Of a DNA stretch of 64,000 bases, positions 34,828-44,200 are shown one piece after another (the first letter of the stretch is position 1; every line of letters starts with the position of its first letter). Under the pieces are notes generated by a model. That model was not told the origin of the DNA. It saw only the letters and a list, made by a program, of their open reading frames with translations, and ran no database searches. The DNA comes from Hydrogenophaga sp. BPS33 (GTDB lineage: Bacteria; Pseudomonadota; Gammaproteobacteria; Burkholderiales; Burkholderiaceae_C). The DNA is taken from contig NZ_CP044549.1 of the NCBI RefSeq assembly GCF_009859475.1, positions 930,001-994,000 of the forward strand, read 5' to 3'. Made by a program: the position numbers and the translations under genes.

Positions 34828-35919
34828 ATGTCGGACGAACTGCCGGGGATTATCCGGCACCGCATCCGCGAGGCCGGCGGCTGGCTGCCGTTCGACCGCT
34901 TCATGGCACTGGCCCTGTACGAACCCGGCCTGGGCTACTACGCCAACGCAGCGCCCAAGTTCGGCCAGATGCCGGACAGCGGCAGCGATTTCGTGACCGC
35001 GCCCGAGCTCACCCCCCTGTTCGGCCAGGCGCTCGCGCGCCAGGTGGCACAGGCGCTGGCCGCCACCGGCACGGACACGGTGTGGGAGTTCGGCGCCGGC
35101 ACCGGCGCGCTGGCACTGCAGGTGATCGACGCGCTGGCCGCGCTGGGGCAGCCGCTGCGGCGCTACACCATCGTCGACCTCTCCGGCAGCTTGCGCGAGC
35201 GCCAGCGCACCACCTTGGCCCAGCACGCGGGCATCGTGCAATGGGCGGACGTGTTGCCGGATCGGATCGAAGGCGTGGTGCTGGGCAACGAAGTGCTCGA
35301 CGCCATGCCGGTGCAGCTGCTCGCGCGCACCGGCGCTGTGTGGCACGAACGCGGGGTGGCGCTGGACGCGGCCGGCGCCTTCGTGTGGGCCGATCGCGCG
35401 ACCGAGCTGCGCCCCCCGTTCGAGGTGGACGGCGCGCACGACTACGTGACCGAAATCCATCCCCAGGCCGAGGCCTTCGTGCGCACCCTGGCCGACCGCC
35501 TGCGGCGCGGCGCGGCCTTCCTGATCGACTACGGTTTCCCCGAAGCCGAGTACTACCACCCGCAGCGCAGCATGGGCACGCTGGTCTGCCACCGCGCGCA
35601 CCGCAGCGACAGCAACCCCCTGGTCGAGGTGGGGCAGAAGGACATCACCGCTCATGTGAACTTCACCGGCGTGGCGCTGGCCGCGCAGGAGGCGGGCATG
35701 GACGTGGCCGGCTACACCAGCCAGGGCCGCTTCCTGCTCAACTGCGGCCTGATCGACCTGGCGAAAGACGCCGACGCGCGGCAGAACGCGATGATGCAGA
35801 AGCTTGTGAACGAGCACGAGATGGGCGAGCTGTTCAAGGTCATCGCCCTGGTGCCGGGCGGCGGTTCCGGGTGGGCTCCGATCGGTTTTGCGGCGGGCGA
35901 CCGCACGCACAGGCTCTGA
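34828..35919 (+). CDS. MidA-family SAM-dependent methyltransferase
   Basis: A 363-residue protein of the MidA/NDUFAF7 family. LALYEPGLGYYA near the start, WEFGAGTGALA (SAM-binding loop I), VVLGNEVLDAMPV and LIDYGFPEAEYYHPQR are signature segments. In mitochondria the relative methylates an arginine of a complex I subunit; bacterial substrates are unknown. The ATG at 34828 is 141 bp from the divergent folM start. The small DUF2905 gene follows after 2 bp, so the two are likely co-expressed. Confidence 0.9.
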   Translation: MSDELPGIIRHRIREAGGWLPFDRFMALALYEPGLGYYANAAPKFGQMPDSGSDFVTAPELTPLFGQALARQVAQALAATGTDTVWEFGAGTGALALQVIDALAALGQPLRRYTIVDLSGSLRERQRTTLAQHAGIVQWADVLPDRIEGVVLGNEVLDAMPVQLLARTGAVWHERGVALDAAGAFVWADRATELRPPFEVDGAHDYVTEIHPQAEAFVRTLADRLRRGAAFLIDYGFPEAEYYHPQRSMGTLVCHRAHRSDSNPLVEVGQKDITAHVNFTGVALAAQEAGMDVAGYTSQGRFLLNCGLIDLAKDADARQNAMMQKLVNEHEMGELFKVIALVPGGGSGWAPIGFAAGDRTHRL

Positions 35920-35921
35920 CC

Positions 35922-36116
35922 ATGATCCGCTGGATGATCGTCATCTTCCTGGCGTTGCTGCTCATCAGCTGGTTCACACCGCTGCTGCGCAAGCTCGGCT
36001 TTGGCCGGCTGCCGGGGGACTTCCGTTTCAAGGCGTTCGGGCGCGAATGGTTCTTGCCGTTTGCCACCACCGTCTTGTTGAGCATGGTGGCCAGCCTGAT
36101 CGGTTACCTGATCTAA
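35922..36116 (+). CDS. DUF2905 small membrane protein
   Basis: A 64-residue protein with two membrane helices (about 3-21 and 44-63) linked by LRKLGFGRLPGDFRFKAFGR, the conserved core of DUF2905. Function is unknown. It starts 2 bp after the MidA-type gene. The GRLPGD motif leaves little doubt that it is a real gene. Confidence 0.88.
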   Translation: MIRWMIVIFLALLLISWFTPLLRKLGFGRLPGDFRFKAFGREWFLPFATTVLLSMVASLIGYLI

Positions 36117-36183
36117 CACCCGCCGCAACTTGAAATCCGCACGCGCGCGTGCATCTGAAGACATTGCCGTTGGAATGCGCCCC

Positions 36184-36627
36184 ATGACCCCCGAACCTCT
36201 GCACATCGTCTGCCCCCATTGCCACACCACCAACCGCGTTGCACAGGACGCGTTGGGCCAAGCGCCGGACTGCGGCAAATGCCACCGCCCCCTGTTCGAA
36301 GGCAAGCCGGTGGCGCTGGACGAAGCGGGTTTCGAGAAGCACATCGCCCGTTCGCAGGTGCCGGTGCTGGTCGATTTCTGGGCGCCCTGGTGCGGCCCGT
36401 GCCGGCAGATGGCGCCGCATTTCGAAGCCGCCGCGCGCGAGCTCGAACCGCGCATGCGTCTGGCCAAGGTGAACACCGAAGAAGCTCAGGCGCTGGGCGC
36501 GCGGCTGCAGATCCGCAGCATTCCCACCTTGGCCTTGTTCGTGAACGGGCGCGAAGTGGCGCGCCAGCCCGGCGCCATGGGCGCGGCCGACATCGTGCGC
36601 TGGGCGCGCGCGCACCTGCCCGCCTGA
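36184..36627 (+). CDS. trxC: Thioredoxin 2 (zinc-finger thioredoxin)
   Basis: A 147-residue cytoplasmic disulfide reductase. The N-terminal zinc ribbon has Cys10, Cys13, Cys30 and Cys33, and the thioredoxin fold carries the active site WCGPC (Cys70, Cys73) and the cis-proline segment RSIPTLALF. This matches TrxC of Proteobacteria in order and length. In other species it is induced by oxidative stress; nothing in the 67-bp upstream gap proves OxyR control here. Confidence 0.93.
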   Translation: MTPEPLHIVCPHCHTTNRVAQDALGQAPDCGKCHRPLFEGKPVALDEAGFEKHIARSQVPVLVDFWAPWCGPCRQMAPHFEAAARELEPRMRLAKVNTEEAQALGARLQIRSIPTLALFVNGREVARQPGAMGAADIVRWARAHLPA

Positions 36628-36685
36628 ACACGCGCGGTGCCCAACGCGGTATGGTCGGGGCCTGTCCGACCGTTTCATCCGCACC

Positions 36686-37660
36686 ATGCCTTCAACCCTC
36701 AACACAGGCCGTCTGCTGGCCGACGTGGGCGGCACCAACGCCCGCATGGCCTGGCAGGACCGCCCAGGCGCTCCCATCGAACACATCGAGGTGCTGCCGG
36801 TGGCCGAGCACGCCAACCTGCGCGAGGCGATCGGTGTTTACCTGAACCGCCTTGACCGCCGGCCCACCGAGGCCGCCATTGCCATCGCCAACCCCGTGAC
36901 CGGCGACCGCGTCAGCATGACCAACCACGACTGGTCGTTCTCGCAGGCGGCTTTGCGCGAGGCACTCGGCCTGTCCCACTTGCGTGTGCTCAACGACTTC
37001 ACCGCGCTCGCACTGGCGGTACCGCACCTGGCCTCGGACGACTTGCGCCAGATCGGCGGCGGCGCGGCCGTGACCGGTGCTGCCATTGGCGTGGTGGGGG
37101 CGGGCACTGGCTTGGGCGTCTCGGGGCTGTTGTCCGACGGGTCAGGCGCGTGGCGGCCGATCGCGGGCGAGGGCGGTCATGTCACCTTGCCGGCCGAGAC
37201 CGCGCGAGAACGCCTGGTCATGGATGCTCTGACACGCCGCTACGGCCACGCCTCGGCCGAGCGCGTGGCCAGCGGGCCGGGGTTGCTGGAAACCTGCGCC
37301 ATCCTGTGCGAGGCAGACGGCGTGGCGGCGGACGCTTTCGTCAACGCGGCGAGCGTGAGCCACGCGGCCTTGCAGGATGGACATCCTCAGGCCATGGAAG
37401 CGCTGCGCATGTTCTGCGCCGTGCTGGGCTCGGTGGCTGGAAACCTGGCGCTCACCCTGGGCTCCCAGGGCGGCGTCTACATCGGTGGCGGCGTGGTCCC
37501 GCGGTTGGGTGCGTGGTTCGACGACTCGCCTTTTCGCGAACGCTTCGAAGCCAAGGGCCGGTTCTCCGGCTACTTGTCCAGCATTCCGGTCTGGGTGATC
37601 ACGGCGCGCCAGTCGCCCGCTCTGCTAGGGGCTGCGCTGGCGCTGGACGCGCATGCCTGA
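36686..37660 (+). CDS. glk: Glucokinase (GlkA/ROK-independent bacterial type)
   Basis: A 324-residue hexokinase-fold enzyme: LLADVGGTNARMA (phosphate loop), LNDFTALALAVP (catalytic Asp), GAGTGLGVSGL and GEGGHVTLPA with the substrate-binding Glu, and GGVYIGGGVVPRLG. It phosphorylates glucose with ATP to glucose-6-phosphate. It stands near the trehalose genes (otsAB need glucose-6-phosphate, and a GH15 enzyme may release glucose), which is a reasonable metabolic neighbourhood. It is convergent with the MscS gene. Confidence 0.94.
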   Translation: MPSTLNTGRLLADVGGTNARMAWQDRPGAPIEHIEVLPVAEHANLREAIGVYLNRLDRRPTEAAIAIANPVTGDRVSMTNHDWSFSQAALREALGLSHLRVLNDFTALALAVPHLASDDLRQIGGGAAVTGAAIGVVGAGTGLGVSGLLSDGSGAWRPIAGEGGHVTLPAETARERLVMDALTRRYGHASAERVASGPGLLETCAILCEADGVAADAFVNAASVSHAALQDGHPQAMEALRMFCAVLGSVAGNLALTLGSQGGVYIGGGVVPRLGAWFDDSPFRERFEAKGRFSGYLSSIPVWVITARQSPALLGAALALDAHA

Positions 37661-37662
37661 TC

Positions 37663-38577
37663 TCAGTCCGCCGCCAGCGCTTCCGTCTTGCCGAGCATGA
37701 AAGCGGGCGCACCGCCGTTCTTGTCCTGGCCGGCGTAAACCGTGAGGTGCGGCAGCGGGATCTCGATGCCCTGGGCCTCGAACGCCGCCTTGAGCCGGCG
37801 CAGGTACTCGCGCTTGACGCCCCACTGCTCGATCGGCAGCGTGCGGAAACGGCAGCGGATGATGATCGCCGATGCGGCCCATTCGTTCACACCGGCGATC
37901 TCCAGGTCGTCCAGGATGCGCGGGCCGAAGCTGGCGTCGGTGCGCATCTGCGCGGCGACGTCCTGCATCACCGCCATGGCGTCTTCCACGCTCTCGCGGA
38001 AGGCGATGCGGATGTCCATCACCGCGAAGCTGAAATCGCGCGTCATGTTGATCACCGAGCTGATGGTGCCGTTGGGCACGTAGTGCACGTTGCCGTCGTA
38101 GTCGCGCAATTGCACGAAGCGCAAGGTCACTTCTTCCACCACGCCGGAGTGGTCGCCCAACTGCACCACGTCGCCTTGGCGGATCTGGTTTTCCAGCAGC
38201 AGGAAGAAGCCGGTGAAGTAGTCCTTCACCAGGCTTTGCGCGCCGAAACCCACGGCCAGCCCCACCACGCCGGCCGCACCGAGAATGGGCGCGACCGACA
38301 CCCCCAGTTCGGCCAGCACCAGCATGCCGGCCACCAGGCTCACCACCACCGTGATCAGGTAGCGGAACACGCGGCCCAGCGTCTGGGCGCGCTTGTGGGC
38401 TTCGCGGTCGTCGATGCGGCCGGCGATGCGTTCGCGCAGGTTGCGAACGGCGCGCTGCAGCACCGCCGACACGATCCAGGCCAGCACGATGATCAGCACG
38501 ATGCGCAGCAGCGCGGTGGCGATCAGACCGATGCCTCCCCACCATTGCTGTACCAGTCCAATGAATTGTTCTTGCAT
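37663..38577 (-). CDS. MscS-family mechanosensitive channel
   Basis: A 304-residue membrane protein. Three hydrophobic helices lie at about 15-40, 70-95 and 98-130, the last being the pore helix with the Gly/Ala pattern GAAGVVGLAVGFGAQSLVKDYFTG. The beta domain starts RQGDVVQLGDHSGVVEEV and contains VPNGTISSVIN. It opens under membrane tension and releases solutes on osmotic downshock. Next to the trehalose operon it suggests a local osmotic-stress theme. Convergent ends with glk are 2 bp apart. Confidence 0.92.
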   Translation of the reverse strand: MQEQFIGLVQQWWGGIGLIATALLRIVLIIVLAWIVSAVLQRAVRNLRERIAGRIDDREAHKRAQTLGRVFRYLITVVVSLVAGMLVLAELGVSVAPILGAAGVVGLAVGFGAQSLVKDYFTGFFLLLENQIRQGDVVQLGDHSGVVEEVTLRFVQLRDYDGNVHYVPNGTISSVINMTRDFSFAVMDIRIAFRESVEDAMAVMQDVAAQMRTDASFGPRILDDLEIAGVNEWAASAIIIRCRFRTLPIEQWGVKREYLRRLKAAFEAQGIEIPLPHLTVYAGQDKNGGAPAFMLGKTEALAAD

Positions 38578-38601
38578 GTGCTTCTCCGTGCTGCGATCAA
38601 A

Positions 38602-38639
38602 AAAAACAAATGGGCGCCGGCCTCGCGGCCGGCGCCCAT
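38602..38639 (-). terminator. Rho-independent terminator of the trehalose operon
   Basis: A 13-bp perfect stem (38610-38622 with 38627-38639) around TCGC is followed, on the minus strand, by TTGTTTTTTTT. It lies 12 bp past the otsA stop and ahead of the MscS gene. Confidence 0.9.
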
Positions 38640-38650
38640 GATGAGAGGGT

Positions 38651-40033
38651 TCAACTCTGGGAGAGTTCGGTCAACATGGTCAGAAAATTCTCACGCCACC
38701 AGTGCACGTCCTGCGTCCGGATGCCTTCGAGCAAAGCCTGGTGCCGGCGCTGGCGTTCTTCCAGCGGCATCTGCAACGCACGTTGCATGGTCTCGGCCGT
38801 GCGCGCCGTGTCGTAGGGGTTGACCATCAAGGCCTCGTGCATCTGTTCGGCCGCGCCGGCGAAACGTGAGAGCACCAGCACGCCAGGGTCGTCCGGGTCT
38901 TGCGCCGCGACGAATTCCTTGGCCACCAGGTTCATGCCGTCGCGCAAAGGCGTGACCAGGGCCACGTTGGCCGCGCGGTACAGACCGGGCAGGCGCTTGC
39001 GCGCCACGTTGCGGTGGATGTAGCGCACAGGCATCCAGTCGAGCTCGCCGAAGTTGCCATTGATGCCGCCGCACAGACTCTCCAACTCTTGCAGCAGGGC
39101 GGCATACGCGTCGACGGTTTCTCGACTCGGGGACGCGATCTGGATCAGCGTGGCGCTGCCCAGGTTTTCCGGGTAGGCCTGCAGCAGTTGCCGAAACGCC
39201 TTGAGCCGCTGGGGCAGGCCTTTGGAATAGTCCAGGCGCTCCACGCCGAGCAGCAGGCGGCGGCGCGAGTACTCGCGCCGCATCTGCTCGAACATGTCCT
39301 GCGCTTCGCGGCCCTTGCCCAGCTCGACGAACTCGTCCACATCGGTGCCGATTGGGAAGGCACGCGCTTGCAGGGACTTGCCGAAGGCGCGGAACTCGTG
39401 CTCGCCCAGCACGTCCGCGGGAATCTCCGTGCCCACATAGCGCGCGAAGTGGTTCAAGTCGGCCTCGCTCTGGAAGCCCGCCAAGTCGTACGCGAACAGC
39501 GAACGCATCAGCCATTCGTGCTCGGGAACGGCCGCCAGAATCAGCGGCGGCGGCAAGGGAATGTGCAGGAAGAAGCCCATGCGCTGCTGGCAGCCCATGG
39601 CGCGCAATTCGGCCGCCAGCGGGATCAGGTGGTAGTCGTGCACCCAGATCACGTCATCGGGCCGGAGCAAAGCCTTGAGCTTGCGCGCAAACATCGCGTT
39701 CACGCGCCGGTAGCCGGCGATGTAGCCGGCGTCGAAGTCGGCCAGGTCGAGCCGGTAGTGGAACACCGGCCACAGCACACCGTTGCTGTAGCCCAGGTAA
39801 TAGCTGTCGTGGTCTTCGCTGCTCAGGTCCACCGTGGCCAGTTGCACCTTGCCGGCGTTCTGCACCCGCAGCTCGCCTTCGCCCGGCGTGCCGCCGTCCA
39901 CCACTTTGCCGCTCCAACCGAACCACAAGCCCCCCGACGCTTCCAGCGCCTGGCCCAGTGCCACGGCCAGTCCACCGGCGCTGGTCTTGCGCGGATCCGC
40001 GATGCGGTTCGAGACGACGACGAGGCGGCCCAT
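38651..40033 (-). CDS. otsA: Trehalose-6-phosphate synthase
   Basis: A 460-residue GT20 glycosyltransferase: [58 protein letters not shown] and [18 protein letters not shown] are all present. It joins UDP-glucose and glucose-6-phosphate into trehalose-6-phosphate. It is the last gene of the operon otsB-GH15-otsA, followed by a strong terminator, and has a 78-bp gap behind the GH15 gene. Trehalose protects against osmotic and desiccation stress. Confidence 0.96.
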   Translation of the reverse strand: MGRLVVVSNRIADPRKTSAGGLAVALGQALEASGGLWFGWSGKVVDGGTPGEGELRVQNAGKVQLATVDLSSEDHDSYYLGYSNGVLWPVFHYRLDLADFDAGYIAGYRRVNAMFARKLKALLRPDDVIWVHDYHLIPLAAELRAMGCQQRMGFFLHIPLPPPLILAAVPEHEWLMRSLFAYDLAGFQSEADLNHFARYVGTEIPADVLGEHEFRAFGKSLQARAFPIGTDVDEFVELGKGREAQDMFEQMRREYSRRRLLLGVERLDYSKGLPQRLKAFRQLLQAYPENLGSATLIQIASPSRETVDAYAALLQELESLCGGINGNFGELDWMPVRYIHRNVARKRLPGLYRAANVALVTPLRDGMNLVAKEFVAAQDPDDPGVLVLSRFAGAAEQMHEALMVNPYDTARTAETMQRALQMPLEERQRRHQALLEGIRTQDVHWWRENFLTMLTELSQS

Positions 40034-40111
40034 TCAATTCCTTCGAATATGGAACAAGCCGCAGATGTACCGCATTTCAGGCGCGCGATCGGTGCGCCAG
40101 CACACGATGGG

Positions 40112-41923
40112 TCATATCACCGCGTCCCAGCGCGCGGACAAGCGCACCGCCGCGTTGATGATGCCGACCATGGAATACGTCTGCGGGAAGTTGCCCCACA
40201 TCTCGCCGGTGGTGGCGTGCGTGTCTTCCGAGAGCATGCCCAGCGGATTGCGCGCGGCCAGCATGGTTTCGAAGATGGCGCGCGCCTCGTCCTTGCGGCC
40301 CATGCGCGCCAGCGCGTCGATGCGCCAGAAGGTGCAGATGTTGAACGCCGTCTCGGGTTTGCCGAAGTCGTCGGCCGCTTCGTAGCGGCGCATGTAGGGG
40401 CCGTCGCACAGGTGTTTCTCCAAGGCGTCGAGCGTGGAGACGAAGCGCGGATCCTTCGGGTCGATCATGCCGACTTCGACCATCAGCAGCACGCTGGCAT
40501 CGAGGTCGCGTCCGCCGAAGCTCTCGGCAAAAGCCTGGCGCTCTTCGTTCCACGACTCGTTCAGGATGCGCTCGCGCATGGTGTTCGCATGCCGTTCCCA
40601 GTACGCCTCGCGGTCGGGCAGCTTGAGCGTGCGCGCGATCTTGGCCAGCCGGTCGCAGGCGGCCCAGCACATCAGGACCGAACTGGTGTGCACGCGCGCG
40701 CGGGTGCGCAGCTCCCACATGCCGGCATCGGGCTTGTCGTAAATGAGCACGGCGCGCTCGCCCACGCGCTCTAGTTGCTCGAACTCGGTGCGCCCCGCGC
40801 GGTGCAGCAGGCGTTGGTCGTGAAAGGCCTGCGAGGCGGCCAGCACGATGTTGCCGTACACGTCGTGCTGAAAATGCTCCTGCGCCTGGTTGCCCACGCG
40901 CACCGGCCCCATGCCCCGGTAGCCCGGCAGGGTGTCGCAGATGCGCTCGGGCAGTTCGCGCTCCAGGCCGATGCCGTGCAAAGGCTGTATGTGCCCGCCT
41001 CCCGCGCCCACGACCACGTTCGCCAGCCAGCGCAGGTAGTCCTCCATCGTGCCCACTTCCGACAGGCTGTTGAGCGCACGCACGACAAAGAACGCATCGC
41101 GCAGCCAGCAGTAGCGGTAGTCCCAGTTGCGCTGGGTGCCGGGCGCTTCGGGAATGCTGGTCGTCATGGCCGCGATGATCGCGCCCGTGTCCTCGTACAG
41201 CGAGAGCTTGAGCGTGATCGCCGCGCGGATCACCGCTTCCTGCCATTCCAGCGGGATCGCCAGTCGCCGCGTCCAGTCGCGCCAGTAGGACAGTGTTTCC
41301 TGTTCGAAGTGGCGCGCGGTGTCGCCAATGCCCGATTGCAGCGTCTCGTCGGGGCCGAGAACGAAGTTGTGTTCGCGCAGCAGCAGAAAGGGTTGGCGCG
41401 CGAGCACGTGGCTGATGGATGCGTCGGTGTGGAGGCGCAGCGTCTGCTGTTCGCCCACGTAGCGGATGTGGTTGCTGCCCGAGGTGATGGTGGGCGTTTC
41501 GCGGCCCCAGTCGAAGCGCGGCAGCATGCTGATCCGCACGCGAGGCGTGCCCTTGATGGGCCGCACCCGGCGCACCAGCTGGGTGGGGCGGAAATAGCGG
41601 CCGCGGGAGCGAAAGCGCGGCGCGAAGTCGGTAATGGACAAGCCATTGCCATCGCGGTCCCAGAGCTCGGTGATGAGCACGGCCGTGTTGTGTTCGTAAC
41701 GCTGCGTGGCCTCGGCCAGGTTCTCGATCTCGATCGCGAAAGAGCCCTGCTCACGGTCGTCGCCACCCAGCAGCGCGTGGAACACCGGGTCGCCATCGAA
41801 GCGCGGCAGGCAACTCCACACCACGCGGCCATGCGGGTCGATCAGCGCGCTGAAGGCGCAATTGCCCACCATGCCCAGGGACAACGAAGCGGCGGCCGGG
41901 GGTGCGAATCCGGGAATGTTCAT
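40112..41923 (-). CDS. Glycoside hydrolase family 15 protein (glucoamylase/trehalase-like)
   Basis: A 603-residue GH15-like enzyme. The N-terminal beta-sandwich (about 1-230; GNCAFSALIDPHGRVVWSCLPRFDGDPVF) is followed by an (alpha/alpha)6 barrel with NWDYRYCWLRDAFFVV, DVYGNIVLA, LMCWAACDRLA and a C-terminal HATTGEMWGNFPQTYS, in which Glu is a likely catalytic acid or base. There is no signal peptide, so it acts in the cytoplasm. GH15 members hydrolyse alpha-glucosides, including trehalose in some bacteria. Its place between otsB and otsA, overlapping otsB by 4 bp, suggests trehalose or glucan turnover. Confidence 0.9.
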   Translation of the reverse strand: MNIPGFAPPAAASLSLGMVGNCAFSALIDPHGRVVWSCLPRFDGDPVFHALLGGDDREQGSFAIEIENLAEATQRYEHNTAVLITELWDRDGNGLSITDFAPRFRSRGRYFRPTQLVRRVRPIKGTPRVRISMLPRFDWGRETPTITSGSNHIRYVGEQQTLRLHTDASISHVLARQPFLLLREHNFVLGPDETLQSGIGDTARHFEQETLSYWRDWTRRLAIPLEWQEAVIRAAITLKLSLYEDTGAIIAAMTTSIPEAPGTQRNWDYRYCWLRDAFFVVRALNSLSEVGTMEDYLRWLANVVVGAGGGHIQPLHGIGLERELPERICDTLPGYRGMGPVRVGNQAQEHFQHDVYGNIVLAASQAFHDQRLLHRAGRTEFEQLERVGERAVLIYDKPDAGMWELRTRARVHTSSVLMCWAACDRLAKIARTLKLPDREAYWERHANTMRERILNESWNEERQAFAESFGGRDLDASVLLMVEVGMIDPKDPRFVSTLDALEKHLCDGPYMRRYEAADDFGKPETAFNICTFWRIDALARMGRKDEARAIFETMLAARNPLGMLSEDTHATTGEMWGNFPQTYSMVGIINAAVRLSARWDAVI

Positions 41924-42666
41924 GGTGCGGTGTTGGGGGTGGTGAGAAGGGTGTCGGCCAGCCAGGCGCGCAAGGCCTCGGGGCTGGGGCAGCGGTGGCG
42001 TGCGCGCGTGGCGCCATCGCCCACCTTGATGCCTTGCCCGCCCAGCCGCTGCACCACCGTGAAGCCGGCTTCGTCGGTCACGTCGTCGCCCGCGAACACC
42101 GGCATGCGCCCGGCGAAGGGCGCTTCCTGCATGAAGGCTTCGATGGCCGTTCCCTTGCTCACGTTGATGGACTTGACTTCCACCACCGATTTGCCGTGCA
42201 GCAACTGCAGATCGGGCGCGTTCGCAATGGCGCGGGCCAAGGTGTCCGCACACAGTGTTCCGAGGGAAGGCGCGAGCCGGTAGTGCAGCGAGATCGAAGT
42301 CCGCTTGCGCTCCAGCAGCAGGCCGCCGTGGCGCTGCACCAGATGCTCGGCCGCGGCAAGGGCACGGTCAAGACCATGGGAGCGGGAGGTGGTGGTGTCG
42401 CCCTGGTAGCTCAGGCGCACCGCGCCATGCTCGAATGCGGCCGGCCAGGGCCATGGAGACGCCAGCATGGGCTCCAGATCTTCGCGGGCGCGGCCCGTGA
42501 TCAACGCCAGTGCGCCGTCCAGCCGTTGTTGCAGGCTGTTCAGCAGGGCGACCAGATCGGGGTGGACCTTTACGGCGTCCGGGCGGCTGGCGAGATCGGC
42601 CAGCGTGCCATCGAAGTCCAGAAACAGCGCAGATCGGTCTGGCAGCAGTTTTGGAAATGTGCTCAT
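41920..42666 (-). CDS. otsB: Trehalose-6-phosphate phosphatase
   Basis: A 248-residue HAD-family phosphatase: LFLDFDGTLADL with nucleophile Asp17 and Asp19, ALITGRAREDL, the catalytic-Lys segment NVSKGTAI and GDDVTDEAGF. It removes phosphate from trehalose-6-phosphate. It is the first gene of the operon, so phosphatase is made first and synthase last. The stop overlaps the GH15 start (ATGA). Confidence 0.95.
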   Translation of the reverse strand: MSTFPKLLPDRSALFLDFDGTLADLASRPDAVKVHPDLVALLNSLQQRLDGALALITGRAREDLEPMLASPWPWPAAFEHGAVRLSYQGDTTTSRSHGLDRALAAAEHLVQRHGGLLLERKRTSISLHYRLAPSLGTLCADTLARAIANAPDLQLLHGKSVVEVKSINVSKGTAIEAFMQEAPFAGRMPVFAGDDVTDEAGFTVVQRLGGQGIKVGDGATRARHRCPSPEALRAWLADTLLTTPNTAP

Positions 42667-42771
42667 CTGTTGCTACCGTAACAGGGAATGTGCACCCATA
42701 ACGTGAGAAATCGTTTAACCGACCTCAGGGGTGAGGCACTTGGCCGCGCGCTTGACGCACGCGCGGAACGT

Positions 42772-44070
42772 TCAACGGCCCGCCGAGACGGCATCTGCCG
42801 CATCGCCCATCGCCAGAGCCACGGCCGCGATACGTGCCTTGTGGATGCGCCGGCCCACATGTTCGCCGCTGAGGCCATCGGCCTGGGCCTGTGCCGCCAC
42901 GTCCGCTGTGCTCACCGAGCGTGCGGCAGCCAGTGCCCGTGTGAGCCGCTCGCGCTGCGGGTAAAGCGTCTCTTCCATACCGAGACGGCCGCGCGCATCG
43001 CATTCGCAGGCCAACAGGACCTCGTCGAAGCGCGCCGGCTTGCGCAGCGCGTCGCAGCGTTCCAGCAGGCGCACCAGCGCGGCAGCTTTGAGATCATGGC
43101 TGCGGTGGACATTGCCGTGTTCGCGCGCCACCACGTCGGCCAGTTCGCGGCACGCGGTGGGCACGCGCAGGCGAACGCACACGTCTTGGAGCAGGACGGC
43201 GCTGCGTTGTTCGTGGCCGATGTGGCGTGGCAGAACGTCTGGCGATGTCGTGCCCTTGCCGAGGTCGTGGCACAGGCACGCAAAGCGCACGGTGAGCGGG
43301 GCACAGAGGCGCGCACCCATGTCCAACACCATCATCAGGTGCACGCCCGTGTCCACCTCGGGGTGGTGCTCGACGCGTTGCGGCACGCCCCACAGACGGT
43401 CGACCTCGGGCAGCAGGCGTTGCAGCGCATGGCAATCGCGCAGCACCTCGAACATGCGGCTGGGTTGAGGCTCCATGAGACCGCGCGCGAGCTCCTGCCA
43501 CACCCGCTCGGCCACGAGGTGGTCCACCTCGCCGTCGCGCACCATCTGGCGCATCAGGTCCATCGTTTCGGGAGCGACCGAGAAGCCGGGAAAGCGCGCG
43601 GCGAAACGGGCGAGCCGCAGGATGCGCACGGGGTCTTCGGCAAAGGCGCTGGTGACGTGGCGCAGCACGCGGTCCTGCAGATCGCGGCGTCCGTGGTACG
43701 GGTCGATCAGGGGTGCGTTCGACGGGTCGTCCGCGTGGGCCACGTCCACCGCCATGGCGTTGATCGTGAGGTCGCGCCGCGCGAGATCGTCTTCGAGCGT
43801 GACGCCGCGATCGGCGTGGAAGGCGAAGCCGTGGTAGCCGGGCGCGGTCTTGCGCTCGGTGCGCGCGAGCGCGTATTCCTCGCGCGTTTGCGGGTGGAGA
43901 AACACGGGAAAGTCGCGGCCCACGGGCAGGAAGCCCGCGGCCGCCATGGCTTCGGGCGTGGCCCCCACCACCACCCAGTCGCGGTCCGCGTGTGACGAAG
44001 CGGTGGGCGTGTTCGATGTGCGCGCCATCAGCGCGTCGCGCACCGCGCCGCCCACAAGATAGGTTTTCAT
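42772..44070 (-). CDS. cca: CCA tRNA nucleotidyltransferase (multifunctional, with HD domain)
   Basis: A 432-residue enzyme. The nucleotidyltransferase head shows MKTYLVGGAVRDALM and DRDWVVVG (metal Asp residues), with RRDLTINAMA and DPVRILRLARFAAR following. The C-terminal HD domain shows EHHPEVDTGVHLMMVLD and CLCHDLGKG. It adds or repairs the CCA end of tRNAs and, like the E. coli type, probably has phosphatase/phosphodiesterase activity from the HD domain. The ATG at 44070 was chosen because it begins the family sequence. It stands alone between the ots operon and a repeat block. Confidence 0.95.
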   Translation of the reverse strand: MKTYLVGGAVRDALMARTSNTPTASSHADRDWVVVGATPEAMAAAGFLPVGRDFPVFLHPQTREEYALARTERKTAPGYHGFAFHADRGVTLEDDLARRDLTINAMAVDVAHADDPSNAPLIDPYHGRRDLQDRVLRHVTSAFAEDPVRILRLARFAARFPGFSVAPETMDLMRQMVRDGEVDHLVAERVWQELARGLMEPQPSRMFEVLRDCHALQRLLPEVDRLWGVPQRVEHHPEVDTGVHLMMVLDMGARLCAPLTVRFACLCHDLGKGTTSPDVLPRHIGHEQRSAVLLQDVCVRLRVPTACRELADVVAREHGNVHRSHDLKAAALVRLLERCDALRKPARFDEVLLACECDARGRLGMEETLYPQRERLTRALAAARSVSTADVAAQAQADGLSGEHVGRRIHKARIAAVALAMGDAADAVSAGR

Positions 44071-44091
44071 GTGGGGGAGTTTAGGCTTGAC

Positions 44092-44200
44092 GACCCGCGC
44101 GGCGGTGGAGCATGGGGGCAAAGATCCGCCGCCGGGCCGCCCCAAGGCGGATCAGCCCCCTCGGGGGGCAGCGACCCGCGCAGCGGTGGAGCGTGGGGGC
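44092..44200. repeat. Pair of 28-bp direct repeats with internal hairpins
   Basis: 44092-44119 and 44173-44200 match except at two bases (GACCCGCG[G/C].. GGTGGAGC[A/G]TGGGGGC pattern). Between them are GATCCGCC/GGCGGATC (44123-44130 with 44146-44153) and GCCCCC/GGGGGC (about 44155-44169). The second repeat runs into the stop of the GST gene. Similar C/G-rich intergenic blocks are common in Comamonadaceae; the role is unknown. Confidence 0.75.

Noticed and set aside
44092..44200. A possible short CRISPR array (two direct repeats with a spacer)
   Set aside because: There are only two imperfect copies, the spacer itself is made of palindromes, and no cas gene is present.
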